Shown here: in pieces, positions 22,682 through 33,512 of the stretch
Layout of the letters: each line of letters opens with the position of its first letter
Numbering within the stretch: position 1 is the stretch's first letter
NCBI RefSeq assembly: GCF_000350225.1
Contig: NW_005178998.1
Coordinates: 164,849 to 228,848, forward strand
Source: Chondrus crispus
Lineage: Eukaryota; Rhodophyta; Florideophyceae; Gigartinales; Gigartinaceae
Reading direction: 5' to 3'
DNA: 64,000 nt
The notes under the pieces: generated by a model
What the model saw: only the letters and a program-made list of their open reading frames with translations
What the model was told of the DNA's origin: nothing
Databases searched by the model: none
Position numbers and translations under genes: made by a program

Positions 22682-24611
22682 TACGAGGTCAGATTTTCAA
22701 TATCTGAAATGATTTCTTAGAATGGCCCGGTAGATTTAGTGGTTCGAAATTTGTTTTAGATTTTTTGGCGCGCGCGCAGCACACTTTTCTGATCGTATCA
22801 AATCTACCGCTGGTCTAGCTTGATGAGCCATTTTTAATGTAAAATATAGTATAGGACGGATATCTGTTAGTTTCTACTAGATCCAGGCTGATATTGTACT
22901 GGTGCACACCAACACTTTGAAGCTGCATAGTGTGGCCATCCACGTGTGGAAAATGGACACCAGACCAGCCGCATCACTGCTTTGAAGTCACGTCCAAGAC
23001 GATAATGAAATTCTTTGCTTTGAGGTTTCAGATACTTTCGGTTGCTCGAACCATAGCTCTTGCATCTTAGTGCTTCGCCCATCTATCTCTCTCTGACTAA
23101 CGCGCGGCATAGTGCCACAAGAACGGTTATAGTTTATCTACCCGCGAAAGCGTCAAGCGGGAGTCTGATTTCCAAGTTGAGAGGCAGCTAAGGCGAGAGG
23201 CGGAACACGAGGACGCCTTCATATGAGAGTGACTTCCGCGCAGGCATAAAATCAGGAGCATGTCTTGGTTTGGAGGTGGAGGGATGTTTGGCAGGTGTCT
23301 ACGACTACACTGCCAACAACAAGTTTAGTGAAGTGTCCACAACTGCGATTAGTCTCACATAGGACGGACGAGTCTCTCTGTTCTAAAATTGCACGGTTGG
23401 AACGTGTTCCAACCGTGCAGCCTGCATTACTAACGCGTTTCTAGAAACGATGTTCCCCTGCAACACAGTTCAAGGCTTGCAAATTGAGCTGCGATTGATT
23501 GATAAACGTCCAGTGCTTTATAGTTTTGACTGTTTTTACACTGCAGCAGGATCCGTGGCAGAAGGCCTCAGAAGTATACTGTGCGGCAAAGCGTCTTCGA
23601 TCAAAAGCTTTGTAAGATCATTTGGTACCCTACAGCATCTACCTTTCCATACCTCAGTGCCGCACGAGAAGACTTACCGGTAAGGCAATTATGTCATGTC
23701 TTGTGACAGTACATTGGCACGACACAACTGAACCCTACTCTTGGGGTTGTTATGGTAGATGGTGCCTCCATGTCGGTGGATACAGCGAGCGGGCCCGGCT
23801 GGAAAATGGAGTGGGGATCCTCCTTCGCGATCATACACGTCCATAATACAGAGCTTACGCAAACGAGAATTTCAGCAATACAAATGCAGAAATTCTGCAT
23901 CATCAATTGCCGAAACCCATTTCTGAAAAATTTGTGAACACTTTTCTAAAACGTTTACGCCAAACGTAGACTTTCAAACATGGGAGTATTAGACGAAAAG
24001 GGCATGCAGTACAACTAGACACTGTAGAGTGGTACCATCGTCGCAACGACGGCGATCGAGGTAGCCGTCGATTGCACGATGGGGCGGGGGAGGCAAAAGG
24101 ACCATCGCACAGCTTTGGTGAGACGTTAAAAAGTCCCTTCGCAAGTCGCGTTCTGCAATTCTGTTTGCAGACGATCTACACGACTCCGCATTCTGTCACA
24201 CCACAGCAACTCTTGATTTGGCAATGAAAATGGCACATGCTACTGTATCAAGGACTATCAAGATTACATGTTTGCCGAGAGTTTGTGTGCGTTTCAGGTT
24301 GCGGGCGGCTCCCCCACGCCACCGCCCGCTTCCTCCCTCCCTCTCGCGGGTAACCGCAGCAGCCCGCGTCGTAGCATTCCCCGCTAATCTAGACCTCCAT
24401 CACGAAGTGCCTCCCGCTCCCGACCAGACGGTCAACTCCCAGAACGGTTCGCTCCGGCTTGCCACCTTTGCGCCCGTGTCAGACTGCGCTTTCTAGTGCT
24501 GGTAATGCCATCGCGCTCGTGTAGCACTGTCCCTCGCCGACTCCGCGCTTCCGCTTCGTCCCGCCCGCCATTTGCGGCAGCCCCTCCCGCCGTCTCCCTC
24601 GCCGTCTCACT
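22682..24611. other. intergenic stretch with one perfect hairpin
   Basis: No gene is supported. The ORF at 23450-23683 has no recognisable motif. The only clear structure is the inverted repeat at 23391-23418. Confidence 0.4.
23391..23418. repeat. perfect 13-bp inverted repeat
   Basis: GCACGGTTGGAAC (23391-23403) is followed after two bases by its exact reverse complement (23406-23418). It could form a hairpin in RNA or a cruciform, or be a double-sided binding site. The flanks show no terminator-like U run and no gene end. Confidence 0.85.
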
Positions 24612-24745
24612 GTGCAGAAAATCAACGGCGCTGTCAGGCAGGGTAAAATTTACACAATGGCACCCGACTCTACCGCAAGCGCGATGCAACAGCTCGCTAG
24701 CGTCGAGTTCTACAAGGCGCTATCTCCCCACTTCCAGCGCGTCTC

Positions 24746-24970
24746 TCACATGGGCCCGCCGTTTTCCGCCTCGCCGATGCGACGAAGCAGCTCCTGGGCG
24801 CGCCGTTCGTGCGCTGTGAGCCTGTCGTGCGACTCCTGCGCAAAGTCTGCGAGACACGTCCTGAGCTGTTGAAACTGGTCTGCGCCTGCACCACGCGGCT
24901 CTCCCGTGGGGAGAGTGTGCGCGAGCGGGTCGGCGAGCTCGTCGCTCCACCCGGCCTCCCGTTGGGCCAT
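24746..24970 (-). CDS. small coiled-coil ORF, 74 aa, unassigned
   Basis: The ATG ending at 24970 has a good eukaryotic context (CCATGG) and opens a 74-residue frame. The N-terminal half is polar; the C-terminal half is a charged amphipathic helix with leucines at heptad-like spacing (RLTAHERRAQELLRRI). Codons are GC-ending, as in the pantothenate kinase nearby. Size and C-terminal coiled coil recall BRK1/HSPC300 of the WAVE complex, but I see no convincing residue match and do not assign it. The frame stays open upstream to 25276, so this may be the end of a longer broken gene. The opposite strand also has ORFs (24612-24872, 25056-25325) that cannot be excluded. Confidence 0.35.
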   Translation of the reverse strand: MAQREAGWSDELADPLAHTLPTGEPRGAGADQFQQLRTCLADFAQESHDRLTAHERRAQELLRRIGEAENGGPM

Positions 24971-25055
24971 GGCCCGCGTGCAGTTCGCGTCGGTTGGACG
25001 CGCTGTGCGATGAGGCGACCGGCGTGAGGAAGGCCGGGAGGGAGACGAGTGTGAG

Positions 25056-25325
25056 ATGCGTAAGGAGATGAGGAAGGTGAGGCCGTTTGCAAGGTTAATG
25101 GCGGCGACGTTGAACGCCGGGTTGTCGCACGTGAGGACAGAATTGAGGGTGGAGGCGGCTAGGGAGACCGCAGAGATACTGGAGGCGGGGAAGGTGGGAG
25201 GGACGGTTGTGTTTGGCGGAGAGCGGAATCCGATGGAGGCGCTCAAGGAACTGGTAGGGGTTGTTAAGTCGGACAAGGCGAGGAGGGTAAGGGTGACACA
25301 AGCGGTGGCGGCAACGAATTGGTAA
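25056..25325 (+). CDS. hypothetical helical ORF, 89 aa
   Basis: An ATG-initiated frame rich in Ala, Glu, Val and Arg (EAARETAEILEAG, KELVGVVKSDKARR) that would form helices. The opposite strand is open too, and its codons look more like the host pattern, so this may be a shadow. No family recognised. Confidence 0.2.
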   Translation: MRKEMRKVRPFARLMAATLNAGLSHVRTELRVEAARETAEILEAGKVGGTVVFGGERNPMEALKELVGVVKSDKARRVRVTQAVAATNW

Positions 25326-25766
25326 TCTTGTATCGCTGTGTATCATGCATGTATCCTATCAAACTACCGCCAATTACACGACACTTGTCCCTATCATTTC
25401 TCACAACCATGCTGAAATTCTCTTCACTAAAAACTCACATTTCGGCAATTTTTGTCACGACTTGATTGCAGAATTCTGTATATGCAATTTCAGTGTAAGG
25501 TTTTTTGCAGAATTGTTTGCAGAAATCTGCAGAATCCGGTTTGCGTAAGCTCACTAATGTAAATCGGGATCCATATTCCGCATCGGGATCATGATCAAGT
25601 TTTGAACAAGTTTTGAAGAAATCCCTTTGGGTCGTCCACTCGCTCCTTTTGTTTTGATTGTGTACATCATCTTCACACGCGTTCCCCCCGCATTCCCGCT
25701 CCTTAACCAAATCCCGCACCCGCCACACCCGCTCCTCCCCCGGCCCGTCGACGCAGTCCATCCACT

Positions 25767-27045
25767 ATGGCTCCAGCATCTATGGCCCCGACCTCCGCCC
25801 CTTCTTCCCCTTCCCCCAACCCCACTTCCCAACCCGAGGAGCTCGTCCAAGTCGACACCGCCCTCGCCGTCCTCTCCAAAGTCAACTTGCTCGCCGAATC
25901 CACCGCCCTCGCCCTCGACATCGGCGGCTCGCTCGCCAAAATCATCTACCTCCAACCCTTCGGCACCCTCCATTCCACCGTCCCCCTCCTCATCCATCGC
26001 GTCGACGGTAATGTCGCCTCCGCCCTCTCCGTCAATGTCCCGGAACTCAATGGCGTCTTGCATATCTTCGCCTTCGAGACATGCAACATCCACCAGCTCC
26101 TTCGCTTCATCCGCTCCCATTGGGCCAACGACAGCCACCCTTCCACCGGCGCACACACACTCATCCGCGCCACTGGCGGCGGCTCGTACAAGTATGCATC
26201 CACCTTTGTCGATGAGATCGGCGTCACGCTCGCACGTCTCGACGAGATGTCCTGCACCGTTGCGGGCCTCAACTTCCTCCTTACCACAGTCAAGGAGGAG
26301 GTCTACGCGTACATCCCGCCACACAAACAGCCCGCCCATACCATTGCCCCATCCGATTCCGTCCATGAGCCAGCCCCGGATTTTGCCCGCAAGTTTGTCG
26401 ACACCACCCGCCATCCCTTCCCTTATCTGCTCGTCAACATCGGCTCAGGTGTCTCCATCGTCAAAGTCACTGGTCACGGCCAGTTTGAGCGTGTCAGCGG
26501 CTCATCGCTAGGCGGCGGCACATTTTGGGGACTTGCGCGCATGCTGCTTGACTGCGCCACCTTTGATGATGTCATCCGCCTCACCCATGACGGCGACAAC
26601 GCAAACGTTGATATGCTTGTCGGTGATATTTATGGCGGTGCGTACTCGAACCTCGGTCTCGACTCCAGCGTCATCGCCGCCTCGTTCGGCAAGGCCACTA
26701 TGCTTATCGACCCTCCCGAGCTTCCCAACTTCTCGTGGCATAACTTGAAGGACCGCTTCTCCCGTGCCGTCAAGGGCTCGTTCGACTTGTGGATGTCATT
26801 TTTTGAAGCCGTGCCTTGCATCGGCGATATCCTCCGCGCTCTCATGCCCGCGCGCAGCCCCCGTAACCGCCACGGATCTCAGCGCCACTTTTCGCCAGCA
26901 GGACATAGCCCTGTCATTACTGAGAATGGTTTCCTACAATATTGGCCAGATCGCCTACCTGAACGCCCGTGTGCACAACTTGGATCGCATATACTTTGGC
27001 GGCAACTTTATCAGAAACCATCCCTATACCATTGCCGATATTGGG
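25767..27045 (+). pseudogene. type II pantothenate kinase, frameshifted and 3'-truncated
   Basis: Pantothenate kinase phosphorylates vitamin B5, the first step of coenzyme A synthesis. ATG 25767 begins a Ser/Pro-rich N-terminus, followed by eukaryotic PanK motifs in order: ALDIGGSLAKIIY, RATGGGSYKY, DEMSCTVAGLNFLL, LLVNIGSGVSIVKV, SGSSLGGGTFWGL, VDMLVGDIYGG, IAASFGK. Near 26840-26865 the frame jumps by +1. The coding sequence continues with LLRMVSYNIGQIAYLNA and DRIYFGGNFIRNHPYTIADI, ending about 27045. The last 40 or so residues of the family, including the final HEG segment, are missing. In their place lies sequence that looks coding on the other strand. No intron is visible. Family assignment is firm; whether the frameshift is real or an assembly error cannot be told here. 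Confidence 0.9.
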
Positions 27046-27049
27046 ACTG

Positions 27050-27252
27050 TGGGACGGGACGAAGGCGGCGAGCAGGCGCAAGGCGGCCTCGAGCGAGCGC
27101 GGGGAGACGGGGATGGGTGCGATCTTGATGGCGTCGAGGGCAGAGATCTCCGTCTCAGCGGAAGCGTGTGTGCGGGCGGCGTCGAAGACGGTCGGGAGGA
27201 AATCGGTGAGCGGGGTGGGCAACTCATGCTGGACAGAGAAAGGCAGAGTTAA
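27050..27252 (-). pseudogene. inverted coding shard abutting the pantothenate kinase
   Basis: On the minus strand this stretch is open and protein-like (LTDFLPTVFDAARTH, then EISALDAIKIAPIPV, then SLEAALRLLAAFVP), with mostly C-ending codons as in the kinase. There is no ATG at its start, and it runs into the antisense of the kinase near 27045. I do not recognise the family. It looks like a piece of another gene, or a displaced piece, joined in inverted orientation. Confidence 0.45.
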
Positions 27253-27821
27253 TACCCTGTACTGTAGTGTGTATCCGACCGACCAAGCTTATCATACCTC
27301 AACAGATCCGACAAATTTAATAATTTTTCATCATTTAGCCGACACGAATTCTTCTGAAAGAATACTTCAAGACAGCCATATCGCACTTGAACAGTGGGGT
27401 TGTCAATGAAATACCTTGTAAATCACGAAGAAGCCATTTTCAATTTCGTACTACAAAGAAAAACTGCTTACAGTGAAGATTTCCAGGTTCTGCTTCACTT
27501 TTAGAGGTAGAACTTGTCTCCACAACAAAAGATTTATGCTGATTGTGTCAAGGGCTATGTGGAGTACCCAGTAGTCAAATCAGAACTAAAAAACAAGCAA
27601 GAAGTTCGAAGAAAAATCCCTTTGTCCTAAAATTTTGTCCTCACGGTCGGATAGACACTAGCAGACCGCCACTTGTAATGTAATTATTTGGTGTGCAAAA
27701 TCTAAACCGCCAGGCCTGGGGACCCCTGCGCACTGTTCCTTCAACAACATCCTACACTCTCACTTCTTCCAACACCATAATCCACACGAAAATATCGGAC
27801 GACAGCACCACCGTTCCTCAT
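27253..27821. other. spacer without gene
   Basis: AT-richer spacer between the kinase shard and the transposase. CACTA at 27656-27660 was examined as a possible transposon end, but no matching inverted end was found. Confidence 0.4.
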
Positions 27822-28268
27822 ATGTCAGGTCGAAGAAAGAGACGTCGTACGATGGGCACTACTTGGATGGACAACGTCCCTAACTTGCCAGACCTGGCAG
27901 CCCTGTTCCATGACGTTCATACACGACCAGGATGCGATCTCGATGGGGATGCAGATGCGGCCGCACTTATGGAAGCAGAAGAAACCCCAGCTCTCGAGCT
28001 TCCGGAAACTGGCGAAGCGGCTGATATTTTGGGAGTGTTGAATGGGCACGCTTCGTCGAACAATCAGACTGGAGATCATGGTACTAGATCGAAGATAAAG
28101 GGCTCGGAACATCGAGAAACGGTTGTCGTAGAAGAAGGAATAGATCTTGTCGACTATGATGAAGGCCACTTCCCAGAACTTGGCGACTCGGAACAATTCG
28201 CTCCCGAGAGCGATCCAAACGGTGTTTTAGTGGGAAATGACAATATCATTATTCCAAGAATTTATTAA
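27822..28268 (+). pseudogene. N-terminal part of the transposase frame, ends at TAA
   Basis: ATG 27822 starts MSGRRKRRRTMG, a likely nuclear localisation signal, followed by an acidic, low-complexity region. The frame stops at TAA 28266-28268 and is open again in the same frame to the large transposase ORF at 28284, with no stop between. It is therefore either the N-terminal region of one interrupted protein or a short separate accessory ORF. The stop fits a single C-to-T change from CAA. Confidence 0.5.
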
Positions 28269-28283
28269 GAGAGCTGTGAGAGG

Positions 28284-31190
28284 ATGGAGTGCCTTCCGAG
28301 TTTGTCAAGTGACGATCCCGAAATGGGAAGCAGGCTGGACAGCCAGAAAGTTTTGCGATTATTTCTATCGTCTCGGAAGCTTTTCGAACCATGGTACAAC
28401 CTTTTGGGCTTCGTAATAGTTTGCGGTAACGTCCGCTATACGGTCAGACAGTATAACCTCCTGAGAGATATACTGTCTTGGGTTTCTCCTTCTATTAAGG
28501 TCCCATCTTATTCCACCGTGCAGAGGACTCTCTTTCGGCATGCTTTGAAGTATCTTTTTCCCAAGAGTGACCTCAAGTACTTTGTCGTCCGACGAAAGAA
28601 GAAGGCATTCAACCGAACGTCATTGGTTGAAAATTTGGGGGGTAACGAGGAGACCGCATCGCAATATTCGAACGGGTCTAAAACTCCTGTTCGTATTGTT
28701 CCACCAAGTGAATGGGCGAAAGTGGACATCATGATGGCTCCGTTCTTCAACTCAATGTATCCAAAATCCAGTCGATGGCATGGTGGTGTGGCGGACGCAG
28801 AATGCATAGAAAGCTCGAAGCTGGTTGCAGAGCGGCAGATAATATCGGAAGCTACGACAGCACTTTACGTCCACAATGGTTCATGTACTGTGCAGGCGTT
28901 CCCGGGTGCCGTGATTCGACTGGAACTGTCAGAACTGCTTCCATCACGTTTGTCACTTGACGTGCGCAAGCTGGGCTATCGTGTTCATGAGAACGCAGAG
29001 AATAACTTTGTAATGAAGTGTATAATTTCAGCCGTGTGGTGCGTGGGAAGTGAGGGAAATGTTACAAGAAGCGCCAACATGGCGATGAAGGTTCTCCGTG
29101 GCGTGGAGAATTGCCTGGCCAGGCAGTTTTTTACAGCACCGCCATTGGAAAAGTATAATAGATCTGTGAGGCGTAGAGATGGAGGGATAGATTTTGAAGC
29201 AAGGGCTCGTTCTTCGAAGAAGGTGTTGCCTGGGGATATTTGTACCCTTCTTCGACCTACAGAAAGTGAAGTAGTGGCAACGTCGAGAATGTGTATGTTG
29301 GTTTCTAGGTTTTGGAAACACAAGGATGGTCTCAGCTCAGACACTTTGTTTTGGTTTCAAAACATGAGTGCAAACGGGGCCGGTCAGCGTTTCAATGATG
29401 GTGCCGATGGAACTCCAGACAAACCCTTTTGTCTGCTCGGTACTCAACATTTGAAAGGGCTGCCTTTCCTCCTCCAAGAGCCCAAAATATCGGGATGCAC
29501 CTGCAACATTGACAGAAGAATGCAAAACAGCGGCCGCTTAATGGATGGAACAAAGTTCGTGGTCTATCGCGCTCTCCTATACTGCGATGACTTTTCCCCA
29601 TTCTCTTCATTGTATCCGCAGGGTTCAGCAGGTGGATGCTACATGATCCCGCTTGGACTACCACCGCGAAGTCGTAACACGCGATCGTCTGTCAGAATCA
29701 TTGGATTAACTCCTCCAGGTGTATCAACGAACAATATACTGCTCTCAATCATTCCAGACTTGGTTAAGTGTACAACAGAAGGTGTGGAAGCACACACGCC
29801 TACCGGCGAGAGAGTAAGAATCTTTGTCGACGTTGTGGGTTTTGTGGCTGACTATCCAGCGGCCGCTGAAACATTGGATGTTTTGGGACATACAGCAAAT
29901 ACGCCCTGCACTCTTTGTACATTTCGGAAGAACACCGGCGTCGGTGAGAGCGGATACGGCTATACGACAAAAGTCCATGCACACCGCACGGCGTCCTTGA
30001 GGTGCATGGAACGCCATGACGCTCTTCGCAACAGCGAAATTGACAGTCGAGACACAAACCGGCTTGGTATGAAAGACAGCAACAAGGTAAGTGACGAAAG
30101 TTCTCCTCTTCTTGCATTGCAAAGGGAACTTGAGCGCGTACGAGTTGACATACCGTTAACAAGCGCTGGAAAGCGTGTGGTGTCAGGACGTTTTGAGGCA
30201 TATCGCTGCAACGTCGTCGCGCCTGACCATTTGCTGGCCGGTCTCGCGAAGAACGTTATCGAGGTAGGCTTCCACGTCATTAACCGACAAGGAAACGCGG
30301 CCGCGTTCAGGGCAAAAGCTGACATGGCAATATGCGGAGCCCTCCGAGACAATGGGTTGAAGAGGCAATCATCAGTTTTTAGTTCCAAGAATGAACTCAA
30401 TTCCATGACTCTGTCAGGTGTGTTCTGTGTGCTTCTCGTGTGCGTTCCGGTTTTCTACCAACTGTTCCCGGGGATCCAGAGTGAAGAAACCACTGTTGTG
30501 TTGGATCTATTGACGCAATTGCAGGAATTGATTGCGTTGACGTACTGGTGGCCATCGGAAGAGGCGGATGGTGTCTCAGATTATTTGTATGTGACAAGTG
30601 ATAATGGAGCTCAATACCATGCAGACTTGCTGGAAAGGGCTGAGAAGTATGTGACTGAGGCAGACAAGTTTTGCGCAAATTATTGCCAAGGAGTGGGTAA
30701 AGGTCGCCCCAGCTTGGACAAGCCGAACCTGCCCAGGTTAATCGAGTTGTACAACCACACAATTCCTGCCTTCGGGCATGTACGTCACTTTATGGAACTG
30801 GTGTTCGAGAATGCTCATCAACCTTTGAAGAGGTGCATAGTCCGGGGTAATCACCAAAAAGGACATTTAGCGGCCGTGGGTCATTGTTTGGGGAATGATT
30901 GGCAAGGGCGGTTGGCGTTGCTGTCCAGCACTATGACACAAACTTCGGATGCCGGACTGAAGATGGAATGCAGGAGAGGCCTTCGACGCTTGCTTCTCGG
31001 CGAAGCTTGCAACGAGTTGTCACAGGCTTCGGATGAATTGAAGGGATTCCTGAAGGACACAGAGGTTAGTATATCTGATTTATTTGTCAAACCGTTGATG
31101 GATGAGATGCGGTCGAATGGGAAGGTCAACCCCGCTTGGACGGGAGATTCCGTACGATGGGAGGGGAATTGTGAAAAGGATGTCAATTAG
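28284..31190 (+). CDS. DDE transposase, CACTA/Plavaka-like, 968 aa
   Basis: The pattern matches large transposases of the CACTA (CMC) group. LLYCDDFSPFSS (about residues 430-440) carries a first acidic residue, then PLGLPP and the segment IIGLTPPG. FVADYPAAAETL (about residue 530) gives the second Asp, followed by a C-x2-C (CTLCTF). VVAPDHLLAGLAKNV resembles the family's conserved D-x2-H segment, and HFMELVFENAHQPLKR (near residue 840) could supply the final Glu. Such enzymes cut and rejoin transposon ends in the nucleus. The same frame continues past TAG 31188 and TAA 31293 to 31790, so the original protein was longer. Terminal inverted repeats were not found. Superfamily placement is from motif shape only. 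Confidence 0.55.
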   Translation: MECLPSLSSDDPEMGSRLDSQKVLRLFLSSRKLFEPWYNLLGFVIVCGNVRYTVRQYNLLRDILSWVSPSIKVPSYSTVQRTLFRHALKYLFPKSDLKYFVVRRKKKAFNRTSLVENLGGNEETASQYSNGSKTPVRIVPPSEWAKVDIMMAPFFNSMYPKSSRWHGGVADAECIESSKLVAERQIISEATTALYVHNGSCTVQAFPGAVIRLELSELLPSRLSLDVRKLGYRVHENAENNFVMKCIISAVWCVGSEGNVTRSANMAMKVLRGVENCLARQFFTAPPLEKYNRSVRRRDGGIDFEARARSSKKVLPGDICTLLRPTESEVVATSRMCMLVSRFWKHKDGLSSDTLFWFQNMSANGAGQRFNDGADGTPDKPFCLLGTQHLKGLPFLLQEPKISGCTCNIDRRMQNSGRLMDGTKFVVYRALLYCDDFSPFSSLYPQGSAGGCYMIPLGLPPRSRNTRSSVRIIGLTPPGVSTNNILLSIIPDLVKCTTEGVEAHTPTGERVRIFVDVVGFVADYPAAAETLDVLGHTANTPCTLCTFRKNTGVGESGYGYTTKVHAHRTASLRCMERHDALRNSEIDSRDTNRLGMKDSNKVSDESSPLLALQRELERVRVDIPLTSAGKRVVSGRFEAYRCNVVAPDHLLAGLAKNVIEVGFHVINRQGNAAAFRAKADMAICGALRDNGLKRQSSVFSSKNELNSMTLSGVFCVLLVCVPVFYQLFPGIQSEETTVVLDLLTQLQELIALTYWWPSEEADGVSDYLYVTSDNGAQYHADLLERAEKYVTEADKFCANYCQGVGKGRPSLDKPNLPRLIELYNHTIPAFGHVRHFMELVFENAHQPLKRCIVRGNHQKGHLAAVGHCLGNDWQGRLALLSSTMTQTSDAGLKMECRRGLRRLLLGEACNELSQASDELKGFLKDTEVSISDLFVKPLMDEMRSNGKVNPAWTGDSVRWEGNCEKDVN

Positions 31191-31893
31191 CTGTCCAGAT
31201 GTTGCATATCAGAAACAGAAACAATAGATTCATCTCAGCTTTTGTCGCAGCTTTTGTCACGGGCTACAAACATCCTGGAAAATCTCCGTCCATAATTTGA
31301 TACGTCAAAGAAGTCGGAAGTCAAGTTGTTCTCGTCTGCTCGGCGCGTTCGCAGAAGCTACTTGAGTGCGTCCCCACGGACGTACTCGCATGACACGATT
31401 GAGCCGGGATGTGTCGTCCAGGTTATGTTACCGCGCGGAGGGACGAAGGGATTGCTTTTGCATGCAAATGGGGCGGTCGGATCGTCATTGAACCTGTTCG
31501 CAGTTGTTGGGGTCTTGCAGAGAGAGGACGAGAGTCCTCACGCGGCTGTCGTAAGATGCAGAGTGGATGATCGTAAAACTCTGAGGATATCCGCGGAACT
31601 GAACTCAGAGTCTATAGAGGTGCTCTGTCTCACTGATGGCGTCCGTCGCGTGGCGCTGTACCACGCCTGCTCAGCCAACTCCTGTCACGTATCGAGGGAC
31701 AACTTCATCAAACACTCTGCTAATGTTTTGGGTGGCGGGGCATTCTACTTTCAGACGAGGAGAAAAGGTTACCCTGCAAGAATGTCATGAAGGAGATAGG
31801 GACCTGGTGTTTCAGACGCTGGAAAACCTGATTATTCGCGGAGTGGCGTTTTCTACTGGAAAATTATCAGATTTCAGCACCCATCCCATCTGA
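31191..31893 (+). pseudogene. decayed C-terminal extension of the transposase
   Basis: After the stop at 31188 the same frame stays coding-like to TGA 31788, with one more stop, TAA 31293. The 154-aa open part includes SYLSASPRTYSHDTIEPGCVVQ and a beta-rich segment. From about 31730 a second frame (open to 31893) looks equally coding, suggesting a frameshift. No domain recognised. Confidence 0.4.
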
Positions 31894-32330
31894 ATTGGAA
31901 TTGGGCGGACCTCTGGTTACACGTCTCGCCGATCGCGTCAAGAGTTGGACACCTCGCTCTTCCTTGGCCAATCTACTGCTGACTGAAGGTATCTTTGGAC
32001 ACAAACAACCACGCAGTTCGTTTCCCGTATGAGGGCGCAAGATCGATGCCATAGGGTCACGGCGGGCCCGCTTGTGGTGTATGGGTGATCAGGATTGCGA
32101 GAGATCGCTAGTGCTATTGCTGGTGGATGGGGCTGCGAACGGCCGATCTACAGATGATCGATGTCGATGCCGTCGTGATAGGAAACGCGCTGAAAGTAGG
32201 TTGGTATGCACGCAGGTGGGTTGCATTTTTGTCCGCGTATGTCCGCACTATCTGACCATCTTCAAATTTTTGTGATGAGATCGCCTTTGTCTGCGTGCGA
32301 ACCTGACGGAATTAAAACCGTGTTTGTCTT
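31894..32330. other. spacer without gene
   Basis: Nothing recognisable. It leads into the 219-bp tandem repeats. Confidence 0.4.
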
Positions 32331-32915
32331 GTGAAAGTGTTGGATGGATTGTAAGTTGTCGTTGACGCTTCGCGAATCAGTCCGGCCGGACAGGCGTGCT
32401 GCACACAGTATCTTGCCTACTTCAGTTTACATCTGCGCTTGTCCCCACAACAGTTGGTCATCGGAACTTGAAGTCATGGTAAACTGAACTCCGTCATGAT
32501 TGGAAGTGTCACATGGCATCGGCGCCGGAAGTTAGGCAGTTCTTGCTGCGTGAAAGTGTTGGATGGATTGTAAGTTGTCGTTAACGCTTCGCGAAGCAGT
32601 CCGGCCGGACAGGCGTGCTGCACGCAGTATCTAACCTACTTCAGTTTACATCTGCGCTTGTCCCCACAACAGTTGGTCATCGGAACTTGAAGTCATGGTA
32701 AACTGAACTCCGTCATGATTGGAAGTGTCACATGGCATCGGCGCCGGAAGTTAGGCAGTTCTTGCTGCGTGAAAGTGTTGGATGGATTGTAAGTTGTCGT
32801 TAACGCTTCGCGAATCAGTCCGGCCGGACAGGCGTGCTGCAGGCAGTATCTAACCTACTTCAGTTTATATCTGCGCTTGTCCCCACAACAGTTGGTCGTC
32901 GGAGCTTGAATCGGC
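32331..32915 (+). repeat. tandem array of 219-bp units (2.7 copies)
   Basis: Units begin with GTGAAAGTGTTGG at 32331, 32550 and 32769, exactly 219 bp apart. The third is incomplete and diverges near 32915. Each unit contains the 12-bp palindrome GTCCGGCCGGAC, and AGTTTAC followed about 65 bp later by GTAAACT, so each could fold. The position next to a CACTA-like transposase fits subterminal repeats of such elements, though this is unproven. Confidence 0.9.
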
Positions 32916-33201
32916 AAGGAGACTGTATATTGCGCTGCGTAGCGTATGTAGATAGGGAGCTAACATAGTGGTAAACCGACTACTGACTCTTGCTCGCAAT
33001 TCACACTGCTCCCATCCTATATGACAACTGGTACCACGCGTGTGGTGCATTGCCCCGATCCTACGTGTGCACATCGCCGACCAGAAACAAACGTTGGATT
33101 ATTCCAGTCTGTTTGGCACTACCAAAACGCAATAAACTACTGCATGGCCATGCCCAGCGGTTAATATGGGATGTTTTTGAGATGGATCAGCCCAGCACGT
33201 A

Positions 33202-33215
33202 TGGCGGTACCGCCA
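33202..33215. repeat. 14-bp perfect palindrome
   Basis: TGGCGGTACCGCCA in otherwise unassigned DNA between the tandem array and CopX. Possibly a dimeric protein site; no further support. Confidence 0.4.
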
Positions 33216-33512
33216 AATATTACAATGAGGCACTGCCATGTCCAATTGTAAATCTGCGATTTTTTTCAGCTGGCCCAGCGACGGCAAGGTATTGGAAGAG
33301 TACCAATAGATTACGGCTTGCAGGGAATTCGGTGCAAAATCAGTATCAAAAATTTTGCTCAAAAAATGTCTTGACTATCATTGGTACGGCCAAATCAAAA
33401 ATTAAATTAATCGTAACGTTACGGGCCAGATTTACTTCGTAGTGCAGCGTCTGTGGCCTAGTGGTTAACGAATTTTTGCGGCAAATTTTTCAGACCTCGA
33501 TTTTAACATCAC

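Noticed and set aside
24746..24970. Assignment of the 74-aa coiled-coil ORF as BRK1/HSPC300
   Set aside because: Size and helix placement agree, but the conserved central residues of BRK1 are not recognisable.
25554..26511. Long ORFs antisense to and in other frames of the pantothenate kinase (minus 25554-26414, plus 25627-26511)
   Set aside because: Low-complexity Pro/Ser or Gly/Glu/Asp translations of GC-rich coding DNA. The kinase motifs fix the true frame.
27656..27660. CACTA as 5' terminus of the transposase element
   Set aside because: The reverse complement of the following 20 bases was not found downstream, and five bases are too common to count.
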